The position numbers and the translations under genes are program-made. A DNA stretch of 64,000 nucleotides from Laspinema sp963821735 (lineage in GTDB: Bacteria; Cyanobacteriota; Cyanobacteriia; Cyanobacteriales; Laspinemataceae): NCBI GenBank assembly GCA_963821735.1, contig CAWGFK010000002.1:868001-932000 (forward strand). Direction: 5' to 3'. Below the pieces are notes generated by a model. It was not told the origin of the DNA, did not search any database, and worked only from the letters and a program-made list of their open reading frames with translations. Numbering within the stretch: position 1 is the stretch's first letter; every line of letters begins with the position of its first letter. Shown here in pieces: positions 1 through 9,852 of the stretch.

Positions 1-468
1 GTTGTCTTGACCCCCTCTCACGAGATCGATTCCTCGACTCCCAACGACTAAATCATCCCCGCGATTGCCATTGAGAATATCATCCCCTTCTTCTCCATAA
101 ACGGCATCATTATCCTGTCCACCGCGCAAGGTGTCATTACCCCCTCGGCCAAATAATAGATCGTTGCCCAAATTGCCGTTTATCAGTTCATCAGATACCG
201 AACCAGTGACCGTATCATCCCCTGCTAAAGCTCTGACTCCCCCTGGGCGTTCAGCGAGTTGTCCCGAACTCAGCCTAAAATCATCGGGACGCAGGGGGTC
301 ATCCCGGAGGTCCAAAAAGTCCTCTGGGTTTAATCCATCACCCGGGGGAGGTCCCGGTTCTGTCGGTCCCGGTGTGGGTGCTGGAACCGACCCCGGGTCC
401 GGTTCTTCCGGGATTAGGGTACTCAAGCAAGCACAGGCTAAATCTCCGGGTAAAACTCCAGCTACCAT
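1..468 (-). CDS. RTX (haemolysin-type calcium-binding repeat) protein, N-terminal part
   Basis: Partial gene running off the left edge; 156 codons are visible and open on the minus strand from ATG 468. After a short N-terminus come a Pro/Gly-rich spacer (about residues 20-45) and then, from about residue 80, repeats of the form G-G-x-G-N-D-x-L: LFGRGGNDTLRGG, VYGEEGDDILNGN and similar. These are glycine/aspartate nonapeptide repeats, which in this family form a calcium-binding beta-roll in secreted or surface proteins, usually exported by a type I system. No cleavable signal peptide is evident, as expected for type I substrates. The start is supported by GGAGAAAA just upstream. Effector domains, if any, lie outside the window. 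Confidence 0.75.
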   Translation of the reverse strand, partial: MVAGVLPGDLACACLSTLIPEEPDPGSVPAPTPGPTEPGPPPGDGLNPEDFLDLRDDPLRPDDFRLSSGQLAERPGGVRALAGDDTVTGSVSDELINGNLGNDLLFGRGGNDTLRGGQDNDAVYGEEGDDILNGNRGDDLVVGSRGIDLVRGGQDN

Positions 469-598
469 CTGTTTTTCTCCCTGTTGAAACTCACGTTATT
501 GATTCTTTTTATTGTATGGCCTCATTCCCAATCCTCAACCCCTGGGATGAACCGGATGAACCGCAGGACAAGACTTGTCGGTGGATTTGAGCGTTTCC

Positions 599-1813
599 TC
601 AGATTTTAAATCCCATGTCTTTTAAACTTTGGCGCAAGGCTGGACCGGCTGGGGATTTCCGTTGTTCATAGAGGGAAACTGCCCGTCGAAAGGCTTCTAA
701 TCCATCTAAAATATTGCCGCCTTTGAGTAAGGCAACGCCCAGATTTTGGTACGCTTCGGCATAGTTAGGATTGAGTTGAAGGGCTTTTTGGTAGGCGGCG
801 ATCGCATGGGGAATTAGCTTTTTCTCTTTTAGGGCAATTCCCAGGTTAAAATAGGCTGAACTCAGGGATGGGTCGATTTGTAAGACTTTTTGATAGGTGG
901 CGATCGCCCCGGTGAGATTTCCGGTTTCCAGCAGGAGGTTCCCTAAGTTGTTATATGCCCCCAATTTGATGGGTTCTAAAATCGGCAGGGCAACCGCTTT
1001 TTCATACTGTGCTTTCGCTTTGCTCAGTTTCTGTTTACGGGTATAGGCAATTCCCAAATGATAATGCAGTTCATAGACCACCAAGGGTTCTAACCGCGTA
1101 CTGGCGGCTAATCCGAGTTTTAATAACTGCATCCCCCGTTTAATCTCTCCCGTCTGCACATACAATGCCCCCAGTTTACTGCAAGTATAGGCATCGTTCG
1201 GATGGGCGGTGAGATAGGATTCCATTGCTTCTCTGGCGCGGGTCAACTTATCTCGGGAGGCGATCGCTTCTGCTTGATACCCTTCATGTAAAATTGCTAC
1301 CTCCATCAATGAACCCACCTGCCATTGATTGGATTGCTGCTGTAACATCCGTTGCACGCTATCATCAATCATCGCATGATAGGGCCGCTCAAATTGGATG
1401 CCCGGTTGATTTCTAAATAAGCGGGAAACCAGGGAATAAGGCGATTGTTGCGCGCCGATTTCTTGGCGGATTAAGTTCATTAAAAGATAGGGTTTCGGTT
1501 GGGCGTTGCCACTTCCATTGATTAATTCTTTGATTTGGGGGACAACTTCCGGGGTTAACAGTTCATCCGCATCTAAGACGAGAATCCAGTCCCCTTGAGC
1601 GTATTTGAGGGATTCATTGCGCGCCGCAGCAAAATCATTGCACCAGTCGAAGTGATGAACCTTTGCACCAAACTCCTGGGCGATTTCTACGGTGCGATCG
1701 GTGGATCCGGTATCCAGAACCACCATTTCATCCACCAGATCCTTGACGCTGGCCAGACATTTGGGAAGGGTCGCTTCTTCGTTTTTGACAATCGTGCAAA
1801 GACTCAGCTTCAT
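599..1813 (-). CDS. Family 2 glycosyltransferase with TPR repeats
   Basis: 404 aa. The N-terminus (MKLSLCTIVKNEEATLPKCL) and the nucleotide-sugar motifs DTGSTDRT and LDADE (about residues 36-43 and 81-85) are those of a GT-A fold family 2 glycosyltransferase of the SPBc2-type WaaE/YceG-like group. The second half (about residues 200-390) is a run of tetratricopeptide repeats, with clear units such as AYNNLGNLLLETGNLTGAI and AYFNLGIALKEKKLIPHAI. The GT-plus-TPR arrangement is common in cyanobacteria. The protein probably transfers sugar to a glycan or protein acceptor in the cytoplasm, with the TPRs acting in acceptor or partner binding; the acceptor is unknown. Same strand as the RTX gene, with a 130-bp gap. 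Confidence 0.85.
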   Translation of the reverse strand: MKLSLCTIVKNEEATLPKCLASVKDLVDEMVVLDTGSTDRTVEIAQEFGAKVHHFDWCNDFAAARNESLKYAQGDWILVLDADELLTPEVVPQIKELINGSGNAQPKPYLLMNLIRQEIGAQQSPYSLVSRLFRNQPGIQFERPYHAMIDDSVQRMLQQQSNQWQVGSLMEVAILHEGYQAEAIASRDKLTRAREAMESYLTAHPNDAYTCSKLGALYVQTGEIKRGMQLLKLGLAASTRLEPLVVYELHYHLGIAYTRKQKLSKAKAQYEKAVALPILEPIKLGAYNNLGNLLLETGNLTGAIATYQKVLQIDPSLSSAYFNLGIALKEKKLIPHAIAAYQKALQLNPNYAEAYQNLGVALLKGGNILDGLEAFRRAVSLYEQRKSPAGPALRQSLKDMGFKI

Positions 1814-1989
1814 CGGAAACCAGTTAAAGGTAAGGGGTCAATTTTATTGTACTGGTAGAGACACCGTAATGGTAGTCTAAGTTGAGGGCAGTGGGGATCG
1901 CTGCCTCCCGAGACCCGAGACGAGAGCCCTCGCCTCAAGGGGGAGGGATTGGTTTATACTGAGACAGCAGAGCATGAAGAGGTAAGAAT

Positions 1990-2286
1990 GTGGCAGAAGT
2001 TATTCTCAAAACGGATAATCCAGCCCGAGTAACTGAGTTAATAAAAAGAGCGATCGCTGCTGAAATAGACCGCCTTGAAAAAAAATTGAAATTTACAAAA
2101 AAAAGGCTTCATTCTTTTGAAGATAAATATAACCAACCCTCCCATCAGTTAAAAAATAGACTGAGGGCAGAAGATATGGATGGGGGAGATTTAGAATATT
2201 TAGAATGGGCAGGAGAATATCAACTATTTTTAGAGTTGGAAGAACAGATTAAACTCCTGAAAAATTTAGAATATGTCAATCCATGA
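1990..2286 (+). CDS. Small charged coiled-coil-like protein, unknown function
   Basis: 98 aa starting at GTG 1990 with a purine-rich GAGGTAAG upstream. After ILKTDNPARVTELIKRAIAAE the protein is mostly predicted helix, rich in Lys/Glu (residues 20-50 and 70-92). I recognise the general look of small cyanobacterial proteins often found beside toxin-like genes, but cannot name a family with certainty. A 30-codon ORF (2273-2365) overlaps its 3' end in another frame and could be a coupled remnant of a partner. No intact partner follows; the next gene is an acetyltransferase 100 bp downstream. Confidence 0.6.
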   Translation: MAEVILKTDNPARVTELIKRAIAAEIDRLEKKLKFTKKRLHSFEDKYNQPSHQLKNRLRAEDMDGGDLEYLEWAGEYQLFLELEEQIKLLKNLEYVNP

Positions 2287-2389
2287 CGCCAGGTTTTACC
2301 TCAAACTCAGCTTGAGTTACCGAAGTCCAGATGCAGGGCGACGGGCACTCCAGTCATCCCGTTAACACCCTGTTTAGGAGATTGTCCTC

Positions 2390-2959
2390 ATGACTCTAAC
2401 CGGATATCCTGACTTGCCAATCCTGGAAAGCGATCGGCTCATTCTCAGAAAAATGACCCTAGAGGATGCACCGGATCTGTTTGAGTATGCCTCAGACCCT
2501 GAAGTAGCTCAATACACAACCTGGCACCCGCATCAATCCCTAGAAGACAGCCATATTTTTTTAAATTCTATCCTTGAAAAATATGAAACCCATCAAACTT
2601 TTGAGTGGGGCATTATCCATAAAGATGATTCTAAATTAATCGGCACTTGTGGTTTAGTTAACTGGGTGCAAGCTCATCATTACGCTGAAATCGGCTATGC
2701 TTTATCCCGACCCTATTGGGGACAAGGATATATGCCCGAAGCTGTGAAAGCTCTCCTCGCCTTTGGCTTTCAGGAAACCGACTTAAACCGAATTGAAGGG
2801 CGATGTAAACTCCCTAATCGCTCCTCTGCAAGGGTTCTGGAAAAAGTTGGCATGAAATATGAAGGAATCCTCTGCCAACAAATGTTCATTAAAGGCAGAT
2901 TTCATGATATGAAACTGTATGCCATTTTGCTGGAAGATTGGGAAAGTTTATCGAAGTAA
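2390..2959 (+). CDS. GNAT family N-acetyltransferase (RimJ/RimL type)
   Basis: 189 aa. The order of elements is that of the Acetyltransf_3 subgroup: TDRLILR-like opening (ESDRLILRKMTLEDAPDLF, about residues 13-31), WGIIHKDDSKLIGTCGL, the acetyl-CoA binding stretch YALSRPYWGQGYMPEAVKAL (about 103-122), and the late motif RCKLPNRSSARVLEKVGM (about 137-155). It should transfer acetyl from acetyl-CoA to an amine, perhaps a protein N-terminus, antibiotic or small amine; the substrate cannot be told. GGAGATTG lies just upstream of ATG 2390. Stands alone between unrelated genes. Confidence 0.9.
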   Translation: MTLTGYPDLPILESDRLILRKMTLEDAPDLFEYASDPEVAQYTTWHPHQSLEDSHIFLNSILEKYETHQTFEWGIIHKDDSKLIGTCGLVNWVQAHHYAEIGYALSRPYWGQGYMPEAVKALLAFGFQETDLNRIEGRCKLPNRSSARVLEKVGMKYEGILCQQMFIKGRFHDMKLYAILLEDWESLSK

Positions 2960-2982
2960 ACGGGGTCATTTTCAGGGAAAAA

Positions 2983-3022
2983 GGGAGTTTAGCTCTCTTT
3001 TTTAAACCAGAGCTAAACCCCC
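2983..3022. terminator. Stem-loop between convergent GNAT and fasciclin genes
   Basis: TTTAGCTCT (2988-2996) pairs with AGAGCTAAA (3009-3017), and GGG/CCC extends the stem; the loop carries six T. It sits between two convergent stop codons and could serve both, though no strong T-tract follows the stem. Confidence 0.45.
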
Positions 3023-3088
3023 AAGCAAACTGACTCAAGCGTTGGGTTTAATTCAGTAAATTGTCGCTACCTTTAGGAGTAAATTTTC

Positions 3089-3691
3089 CTACATTTGAGG
3101 CGGCAGAATTACTTTATCAATCACATGAATCACGCCGTTACTTGCTTCGATATCGGCTTGAACCACGTTAGCACTATTGACCATCACGCCATCGTCACCC
3201 ACTGTCACATTGATGGAACGTCCTTCAAGACTGGGAACTTCCATGGTACTCAAATCCCCAGACATGACTGAACCCTCTACGACATGGTAAGTTAAAATTT
3301 GAACCAACATATCGCGGTTTTCAGGCTGCAATAACTGCTCTAAAGTACCTTCGGGTAAAGCCGCAAATGCCGCATCGGTGGGTGCAAAAACGGTGAAGGG
3401 ACCTTCTCCAGAGAGGGTATCCGTTAAACCGGCAGTTTCTAAAGCGGTAGTGAGGGTGGTGAAGGAGTCGCTACCGGCAGCAATTTCAGCAATTGTCTGT
3501 GGATTCATTGTCATTGTGCCCTCGGGGGCTTCCGTCCCAGATTGAGCGATCGCCTCCCGAGAAAGAGGGGCGTTATCTGATACGTTGCTAACACCTGCTA
3601 CCACCGGCAGCCCCACCAGTACGCTCGTTCCTGCAACACCTAAAAAGATAGCAACCTTTTTGCTGAAACCATTCCAAATTTTAGAGTTCAT
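3089..3691 (-). CDS. Secreted fasciclin (FAS1) domain protein
   Basis: 200 aa. A basic N-terminus followed by a hydrophobic segment (about residues 12-33, VAIFLGVAGTSVLVGLPVVA) reads as a signal peptide or anchor. One FAS1 domain fills residues 65-200 with the hallmark motifs FTVFAPTDAAFAALP, YHVVEGSVM and the terminal GVIHVIDKVILPP. FAS1 proteins are extracellular or periplasmic adhesion and matrix proteins; single-domain versions are frequent in cyanobacteria. The gene is transcribed alone. The start is supported by AAGGAAAAACCGG upstream of ATG. Confidence 0.9.
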   Translation of the reverse strand: MNSKIWNGFSKKVAIFLGVAGTSVLVGLPVVAGVSNVSDNAPLSREAIAQSGTEAPEGTMTMNPQTIAEIAAGSDSFTTLTTALETAGLTDTLSGEGPFTVFAPTDAAFAALPEGTLEQLLQPENRDMLVQILTYHVVEGSVMSGDLSTMEVPSLEGRSINVTVGDDGVMVNSANVVQADIEASNGVIHVIDKVILPPQM

Positions 3692-4894
3692 CCGGTTTTT
3701 CCTTATATGTGAAGAATCGAAATTTCGAGATATGAAGTAATGTTACACGATGGTTTCCGATTTGACCACTCCATCGAAAAAAATTGGGAAAGTTCCTGAA
3801 ATAGCGGGGCCTAGCCCCTATCGATGAGGGTTCTAATCGGGGGACCGATGGACCTGGAATTGGGATTGAAAAGGGGGCGATCAGTCAAATGGTCCTCCCG
3901 ATAAAAACCCTCAAATCCTTGCCTTACAAGTAATTTACAGATAAAGCCAAGAAATATTACCCCGGCAGTCCCTACCAAAAAATTGTGGGATGGAAAACCC
4001 CCTTTTTTTCAAGGGTGAGTCCATGAACTTAGCTCTGATGATTCTTACTTAAATGTGAATAGACAAGGATGTTCGAGGATTAATTTAGCCAGAAAAATCA
4101 GTTGTACTGGATTTTATCAGCTCTTATTTAAAGGTCATAAACATTATTTCACTTATGTTCTAGTTTAAGTGAAGTTAATAAAGTAATCGAAGATCTATCC
4201 CAGGGTAGAGAGGAATTGAGGTCAAGATACCGTGCTTCACTTTAATTGTTGATATCGATAAAATGGCCCTGACTCACTCCCGTCAATTTAAAATAATGTT
4301 AGGGTCCAGCGATTGGCCCCTTGATTCTGAGTTAAAAATGTAGAGGATGGATAGGCTGACTGTGAAAAACGTAGACGATTCAACGATTGTTACAGAAGCC
4401 TTGATTGGGTTTAAAAAATGCAAGTCAACTCTAACTTTATATCGGGAATCTAAATCATTTTGACAATTTGACCCGGAGTAGGAGGGGAGCATCTCAAGAA
4501 GGCAAAGAGACCTAACCCCCCAGCCCCCTTCCCTACGAGGGAAGGGGGAGCAAGACTTGTAAATTCCCCTTTTAGGCCAAATTGAGATGCTCCCAGTAGG
4601 AGCGTCTCGCTCTCTTGATTCTGATTAAAAAATTTTATTTAGACTCGCTATAGCGCTTCTATAGCAGTCCTAAATGATTTATAACATTTTCTTCTCCCCT
4701 CTCCCGTTCTGGGCCGCCGACGGTTGGGGGCCGCCATCGTCTTCCACAACTGATTTAGGATTGCTATACATCAGGTTATCATGGAAAAAGCGGGCAAGAT
4801 GTGATGCATAGACGGCACGCTACGCCGCATAGCGAAGCTATATCGATTCAACGGGATAGCTCCTCACTATAAACCCGATATCGCCTACCCCAAA
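3692..4894. other. 1.2-kb spacer without a convincing gene
   Basis: I see no ORF with family-like character; a 69-codon minus-strand reading frame at 4283-4492 has no recognisable motif or ribosome binding site. The stretch carries AT-rich DNA behind the fasciclin promoter, a dispersed palindromic repeat at 4510-4550, and a GC-rich patch around 4690-4740 that is also repeat-like. Confidence 0.5.
4510..4550. repeat. Dispersed palindromic repeat (CCCCCTTCCCTACGAGGGAAGGGGG type)
   Basis: A 41-bp unit whose core CCCCCTTCCCT / AGGGAAGGGGG forms a stem. The same unit recurs almost unchanged at 23988-24029 and as a variant at 29810-29850, always between genes. Confidence 0.75.
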
Positions 4895-4920
4895 ATAAAG
4901 CCCGCATAAGCGGGCTTTAT
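4895..4920 (-). terminator. Intrinsic terminator of adhE
   Basis: Perfect 11-bp stem ATAAAGCCCGC / GCGGGCTTTAT with a 4-nt loop, followed on the minus strand by TTTATTTTGGGG. It lies 21 bp past the adhE stop codon. Confidence 0.85.
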
Positions 4921-4940
4921 CCTTATAGATTAGCTGGACA

Positions 4941-7643
4941 TTACGAGTTACTTTCCACCATCACCGGCTGGATGACAGAAGTTACAGCGTCAGCGCCATT
5001 GCCTTGTAACACCTCTTCCTGAGATTCTTGATGATACAAAGCAGAATCGATGCGGCAACCTCGGTAAGCTAGGACATACAACTCCTTGAGGTCGCGAATT
5101 AGGGGATAGCGGGGATTGGCACCTGTACATTGGTCGTCAAATGCCTGATCCGCCATTTCTTCCACTTCTTCATAGAAGGCTTTGTCATCCCCAGAGAGGG
5201 CTTCTTTCAGGGTCAGAGGAATGTCTAACTCTTTCTTGAGGTTCTCGATCGCCTCTACTAATTTCTCGATTTTCTCCTCTTCCGTATTGCCTCCCAGTCC
5301 GAGATAGTCGGCAATCCGCGCATACCGCCATTTGGCATTCGGATACTTGTATTGCGGGAAAATGGCTTGTTTAAATGGCGTGTCCGTGGCATTGTACCGG
5401 ATGACGTGAGAAATCATCAAAGCATTGGCTAACCCGTGGGGGACATGGAAGGTCGAACCCAGTTTATGTGCCATTGAGTGACAGACTCCGAGGAAGGCGT
5501 TGGCAAATGCCATCCCAGCAATCGTAGCGGCATAATGCACTTTCTCCCGCGCTTTCGGGTCTTTGGCCCCGTTTTTGTAAGACGAAGGCAGATACTTAAA
5601 CAGCAGGCGAATCGCTTCTAAGGCCAATCCGTTGGTAAACTCAGAAGCACAGACGGAAACGTAGGCTTCTAAGGCATGGGTGAGGGCGTCGATCCCACCA
5701 TAAGCGGTGAGTTTCTTGGGCATATTTAGCACCAATTCCGGATCGACGATCGCCATGTTCGGAGTGAGAGCATAATCCGCCAGGGGATACTTGATTCCCG
5801 TGCGATCGTCCGTGACAACGGCGAAGGGGGTGACTTCTGAACCCGTTCCCGAGGTGGTGGGAATGGCAACCATAATCGCTTTGATACCCAATGGCGGGAG
5901 TTCGTACACCCGTTTGCGGATGTCCATAAACCGGGTGGCGAGTCCTTCAAATTCGATTTCCGGATGTTCATACATCAACCACATGACTTTCGCCGCATCC
6001 ATCGGGGAACCTCCCCCAAGGGCGATAATCACGTCAGGTTTGAAGGAATTCATCCGCGCCAGTCCCTTATTGACCGTAGTCAGGGATGGATCGGGTTCCA
6101 CGTCGAAGAAGATGTCATATTTGAGGCCAATTTCTTCGAGGACTTCTTCCACGGACTTAGTGAGACCCATATCATACAACGGTTTATCGGTGACGATAAA
6201 GGCGCGTTGTTTTCCGGCAAGTTCCCGAAGGGCGATGGGGAGGGAACCATATTTAAAGTACACCTTGGGCGGAATCCGGAACCAAAGCATATTTTCCCGG
6301 CGTTCCGAGATGGTTTTGATGTTGAGCAAATGTTGGGGACCGACGTTTTCGCTGATGGAGTTGCCTCCCCAAGTGCCGCAACCGAGAGTAAGGGAGGGGT
6401 CAAGGCGGAAGTTATACAGGTCACCAATCGCCCCTTGAGAAGAGGGGGTATTAATCAGCACCCGCGCCGTTTGCATTTGCCCTTCAAATTCGTGGATATT
6501 CTGGGTATTCGCCGGAGATGTATAGAGTACAGCAGTATGTCCCCGTCCGCCAAACTGCACTAAGTCATGAGCTTTATGGACGGCATCATGAAAATCTGTC
6601 GCCCGATACATGGCTAAGATAGCGCGAGAGTTTCTCGTAGGCAAAGGGTTCGCTTCGGAAATCTCTTCCACTTCACCAATCAGGACCCGAGTATTTTCGG
6701 GAACGGAAATTCCGGCAATTTCAGCCAGCTTTTGAATGGATTGTCCGACAATATCCGGATTTAAGCGTCCGTTGACAATGATTTTGCTGCCGAGTTTTTG
6801 CCGTTCTTCTGGGTTGAGGAAGTATGCACCGCGATCGCTAAATTCCTGTTTGACCTCCTCATACACCTCATCCACCACAATCACCGATTGTTCAGAGGCG
6901 CAAATCATCCCATTGTCAAAGGTTTTACTGAGAATAATCGAGGAAACAGCCATTTTAATATGGGCCGTTTAATCAATCACCGCCGGAGTATTCCCCGCAC
7001 CCACACCCAAGGATGGATGTCCGGAAGAATAGGCAGCTTTAACCATACCTGGACCGCCCGTTGCCAGGATTAATTTAATCTCCGGATGCTGCATCAATTG
7101 CTGGGATAACGGCACCGTTGGCTCGTCAATCCAACCGATGAGGTCTTCCGGTGCTCCAGCAGCTACGGCAGCTTCCAGGATGATTTTTGCCGCATCTCGG
7201 GTGCATTCTTTCGCCCGAGGGTGGGGAGAGAAAATAATCCCGTTCCGGGTTTTCAGGGCAAGCAGCGCTTTGAAAATAGCCGTAGAAGTGGGGTTGGTTG
7301 TGGGGACAATTCCGGCGAGAATTCCCACAGGTTCGGCGATTTTTTGGAAGCCAAAAGATTTGTCTTCTTCAATGATGCCGCAGGTTTTTTCGTGCTTATA
7401 TTTGTTGTAGATAATTTCTGAGGCAAAGTGATTTTTAATCACCTTGTCTTCCACGACTCCCATGCCGGTTTCGGCCACGGCTTTCTTCGCCAGGGGAATT
7501 CGGGCGGCGTTAGCGGCTAGAGCGGCTTTTTTGAAAATTTCATCCACCTGTTGCTGACTGTAGGTGGCATATTTTTCTTGAGCCGCTTTGACCCGTTGAA
7601 TCAGTTCTTCGAGTTCTTGAGTGTTGGTGACTTTGCTGTTCAT
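4941..7643 (-). pseudogene. adhE: Bifunctional aldehyde-alcohol dehydrogenase AdhE, split by an in-frame TAA
   Basis: Two consecutive same-frame ORFs make one AdhE: 7643-6969 (224 aa) and 6953-4941 (670 aa). They are joined by TAA at 6971-6969 plus five sense codons (T-A-H-I-K). The sequence around the stop reads GNTPAVID-stop-TAHIK-MAVSSII, where AdhE proteins have Glu, so a single GAA to TAA change explains it. AdhE reduces acetyl-CoA to acetaldehyde (ALDH half) and then ethanol (Fe-dependent ADH half) in fermentation. The stop separates the NAD-binding start of the ALDH half from its catalytic Cys (DNGMICASEQ). The ADH half is complete, with the GGGSPMDAAK and GTGSEVTPF motifs and the metal-binding His residues in CHSMAHKLG. 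An ATG sits right after the gap, so reinitiation could yield an ADH-only protein. Confidence 0.9.
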
Positions 7644-8443
7644 GTTAATTATTTTCCTATCTCTCTAGTACCACAACATTAACATTTAGATAGGCTCGAT
7701 CAGGATAGAATTGCTAGGTTTTGATGAGTGGTCTTGGATAACGAGTCCTGCTCGGGTTTGAGCGGATTGGTTGTAGTCTAGACTACCCATTTTCAAAGTC
7801 TTACAGGAGGGAATTCATGGCTTAGATCAGGCGTTTGATGCTGATCAGGGGGGGGATTTTAGGATCTGACCTCGTTTCGCCATTTCTACCCCGTCCGTTA
7901 AACTTCTATACCTCTATCATAAACAACTTTTTGGATTTTAGGACAGCAAGGGTTAAAATATTTTTTGAAGCGTTTTTATTTAGATATTCTGTCTATTGTA
8001 ACACTTTTTTCCGATTTTGCCGAGGCTGAAATCTTAAATTTTTCTACATTTTTTTAAATCACCGGATCGATGCCAATGACTCAGGAACACAGGGTTGAAC
8101 CGAGGTAGAAGCTCGGGTTAGAATCTCAGAGGAAGATTACCTGCGGACATCTGTAAAATTGCCTCCGGTTGCCCAATCCTCTGTTACGGCAGTCCCCGAC
8201 CGTTGCCTGCCTTGGCGATCGCCAACCCCGTTGCTACAGCCGAAAAGTTGGGTCGTCCTCAATCTGTAATGCGGGTTTTGTCACGTTGTATATAAATTCA
8301 CCATTGTCCCAAGGGAGCAAGATGCTCGCACTCCTAATCGCATCTCTATTCCCTGAGTTCGGGAACCGCTATATCCCCATTGTAATACATCAGCAGCTTA
8401 CTCAATCGCTACATTCACCCCAAAAAACAGGGTTGTACCCACC
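7644..8443. other. 800-bp spacer upstream of adhE
   Basis: No supported gene. It must hold the adhE promoter near 7650-7750. The rest, including the part next to the NB-ARC gene end, shows no recognisable ORF, RNA gene or strong hairpin. Confidence 0.5.
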
Positions 8444-9508
8444 CTAATGACTCAAGTTCCTAACATAGTGTTGCATCACCGGGTCTAGGGTTAAAGCCGC
8501 AGATTTCTGGAGTAAATTTCGTTTTTTCAGGGATTGAATCGCCTTGAAAAAATCCGAATCTGATAAAAGTTCCGGGGGTTTCTCGCTAATCTCCACGGGT
8601 TGTTCCTGCTTGGCTAACCACCGGATAAGGACTTGTTCCGATTCACTGAGGCGTTGATAATGTTGTTTGAGAATCGGTTCTATATTGCCTAAATAGAGGG
8701 GAGGATAAGAAAGGAATTTTTCCACACTCCCATCAAATAGCTCCAGGATAGCTGTAGCGATGATATTTAACCATAAAGGGTTGCCATTATAAAGTTCAAT
8801 CAGCCGTGACCATTGAGGTTTGTCCTGGAGTTTTCTGGCGGTGAGGAGTTGGCTGGCTGATTTCCCTAAACCGGCAATTTGGAGAGTTTTGCAGGAGCAG
8901 TCTTCCGCTTCTAGGGTAGCAATTTCTAGGGGCTGTTCCCAACTGAGGAGCAACAAACAACTTGATGAGAAAATCGCCCCATTTCGTTCGAGGAAACGAC
9001 CATAATTTTGGTATCCGGGGCAGTAATTTCCGACTAATTCCCCAGGGGTCAAAGTGTCTTGAAAATCGTCAAGGATGATTAAGCAGCGGTGGGTTCTGAG
9101 ATAGTCTAAAAAAGAGTTACGAGAGTTTAAATAGTTAATGAGTGATTGATTTTGGATGGGGGAAGTTGGGGCGATAAATTCGATGATATGGCTTTGCAGA
9201 GCGTTGAGGGTGGGGAATTTGCGATGACTGCGCCACAGAATGCGATCGAAGTTGTCTTTAATCTCTTCCACCAGTTGTCTAGCCAGGGCAGTTTTACCGA
9301 TACCGGAGAGTCCAGTGAGGGTGATGATCCGGCTTTGTTCGGTCAGAATCCATTGTTTGAGAGTCGCCAGTTCGTCGGTGCGGTTGTAGAAGCGGAGATT
9401 ATCAGGGGCTTGGCTGAGGTCGTGGCGAGGTTCTGATTGGGTTTTGGGTGTGGAGGGCGATCGGTTTTTCGGGTTTTTTAGAGTTATTGTATAAATCGTT
9501 ACAGACAT
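8444..9508 (-). CDS. Short NB-ARC (STAND) ATPase
   Basis: 354 aa. Residues 40-80 hold YNRTDELATLKQWI then the P-loop GLSGIGKT (about 66-73). A Walker B-like CLIILDDFQDTL follows near residue 143, and the winged-helix region near 230-330 ends the protein. STAND proteins are nucleotide-dependent switches that usually carry a long C-terminal sensor such as WD40 or TPR. Here the protein stops soon after the NTPase arm, so the sensor is missing or supplied by another protein. The gene directly follows a separate HTH gene (8 bp apart, another frame). In related cyanobacterial proteins the same HTH and NB-ARC parts occur fused. Divergent from the vWA gene. It probably acts in signalling or defence; the partner is inferred only. 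Confidence 0.8.
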   Translation of the reverse strand: MSVTIYTITLKNPKNRSPSTPKTQSEPRHDLSQAPDNLRFYNRTDELATLKQWILTEQSRIITLTGLSGIGKTALARQLVEEIKDNFDRILWRSHRKFPTLNALQSHIIEFIAPTSPIQNQSLINYLNSRNSFLDYLRTHRCLIILDDFQDTLTPGELVGNYCPGYQNYGRFLERNGAIFSSSCLLLLSWEQPLEIATLEAEDCSCKTLQIAGLGKSASQLLTARKLQDKPQWSRLIELYNGNPLWLNIIATAILELFDGSVEKFLSYPPLYLGNIEPILKQHYQRLSESEQVLIRWLAKQEQPVEISEKPPELLSDSDFFKAIQSLKKRNLLQKSAALTLDPVMQHYVRNLSH

Positions 9509-9516
9509 TTATGTTA

Positions 9517-9807
9517 TTACCAATATGGACTGCCATCATCGTAATAAGAAAATATTTGATTTTCGATAAGCGATCGGACATTCTTTTTTTTAACATCCTC
9601 TCCCAACAGATCCGACAGGAGTTTCCATAATTCCGATGCCGACTTCCGGACATGATCACTGCTGCAATGGTATTCCTCAGCGATATCCTGATATCCCTTG
9701 TGTTCCCATACCCCCTCCAAAATAGCCCGTTGCAGCGAGTCCAGATGCTTCCCAGTCTTGGCAAAAATCAACTCATCCGTCCACTGCAAGGCTTCATGAA
9801 TCTCCAT
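9517..9807 (-). CDS. Small HTH protein of the vWA-MoxR-associated N-terminal type
   Basis: 96 aa. It matches the N-terminal helix-turn-helix module often found in front of NB-ARC/WD40 proteins of cyanobacteria: MEIHEALQWTDELIFAKTGKHLDSLQ, then GVWEHKGYQDIAEEYHCSSDHVRKSASELWKLLSDLLG (about residues 32-69), in which YQDIAEEYHCSSDHVRKSA is the probable HTH. It ends with two tandem stop codons, TAATAA, before the NB-ARC gene begins. Likely co-transcribed with it from the spacer at 9808-10016. It could be a DNA-binding regulator or simply the detached N-terminal module of the STAND protein. Confidence 0.75.
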   Translation of the reverse strand: MEIHEALQWTDELIFAKTGKHLDSLQRAILEGVWEHKGYQDIAEEYHCSSDHVRKSASELWKLLSDLLGEDVKKKNVRSLIENQIFSYYDDGSPYW

Positions 9808-9852
9808 AGCTCCTCAATTGGCTCCTAGTCTTGGGTACTTTAACCCCCTATT

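Noticed and set aside
131..590. Plus-strand ORFs of 118 and 72 codons at the left edge
   Set aside because: They are shadows of the minus-strand RTX gene, which shows real Gly-Asp repeats.
4283..4492. 69-codon minus-strand ORF
   Set aside because: No ribosome site, no motif, AT-rich spacer.
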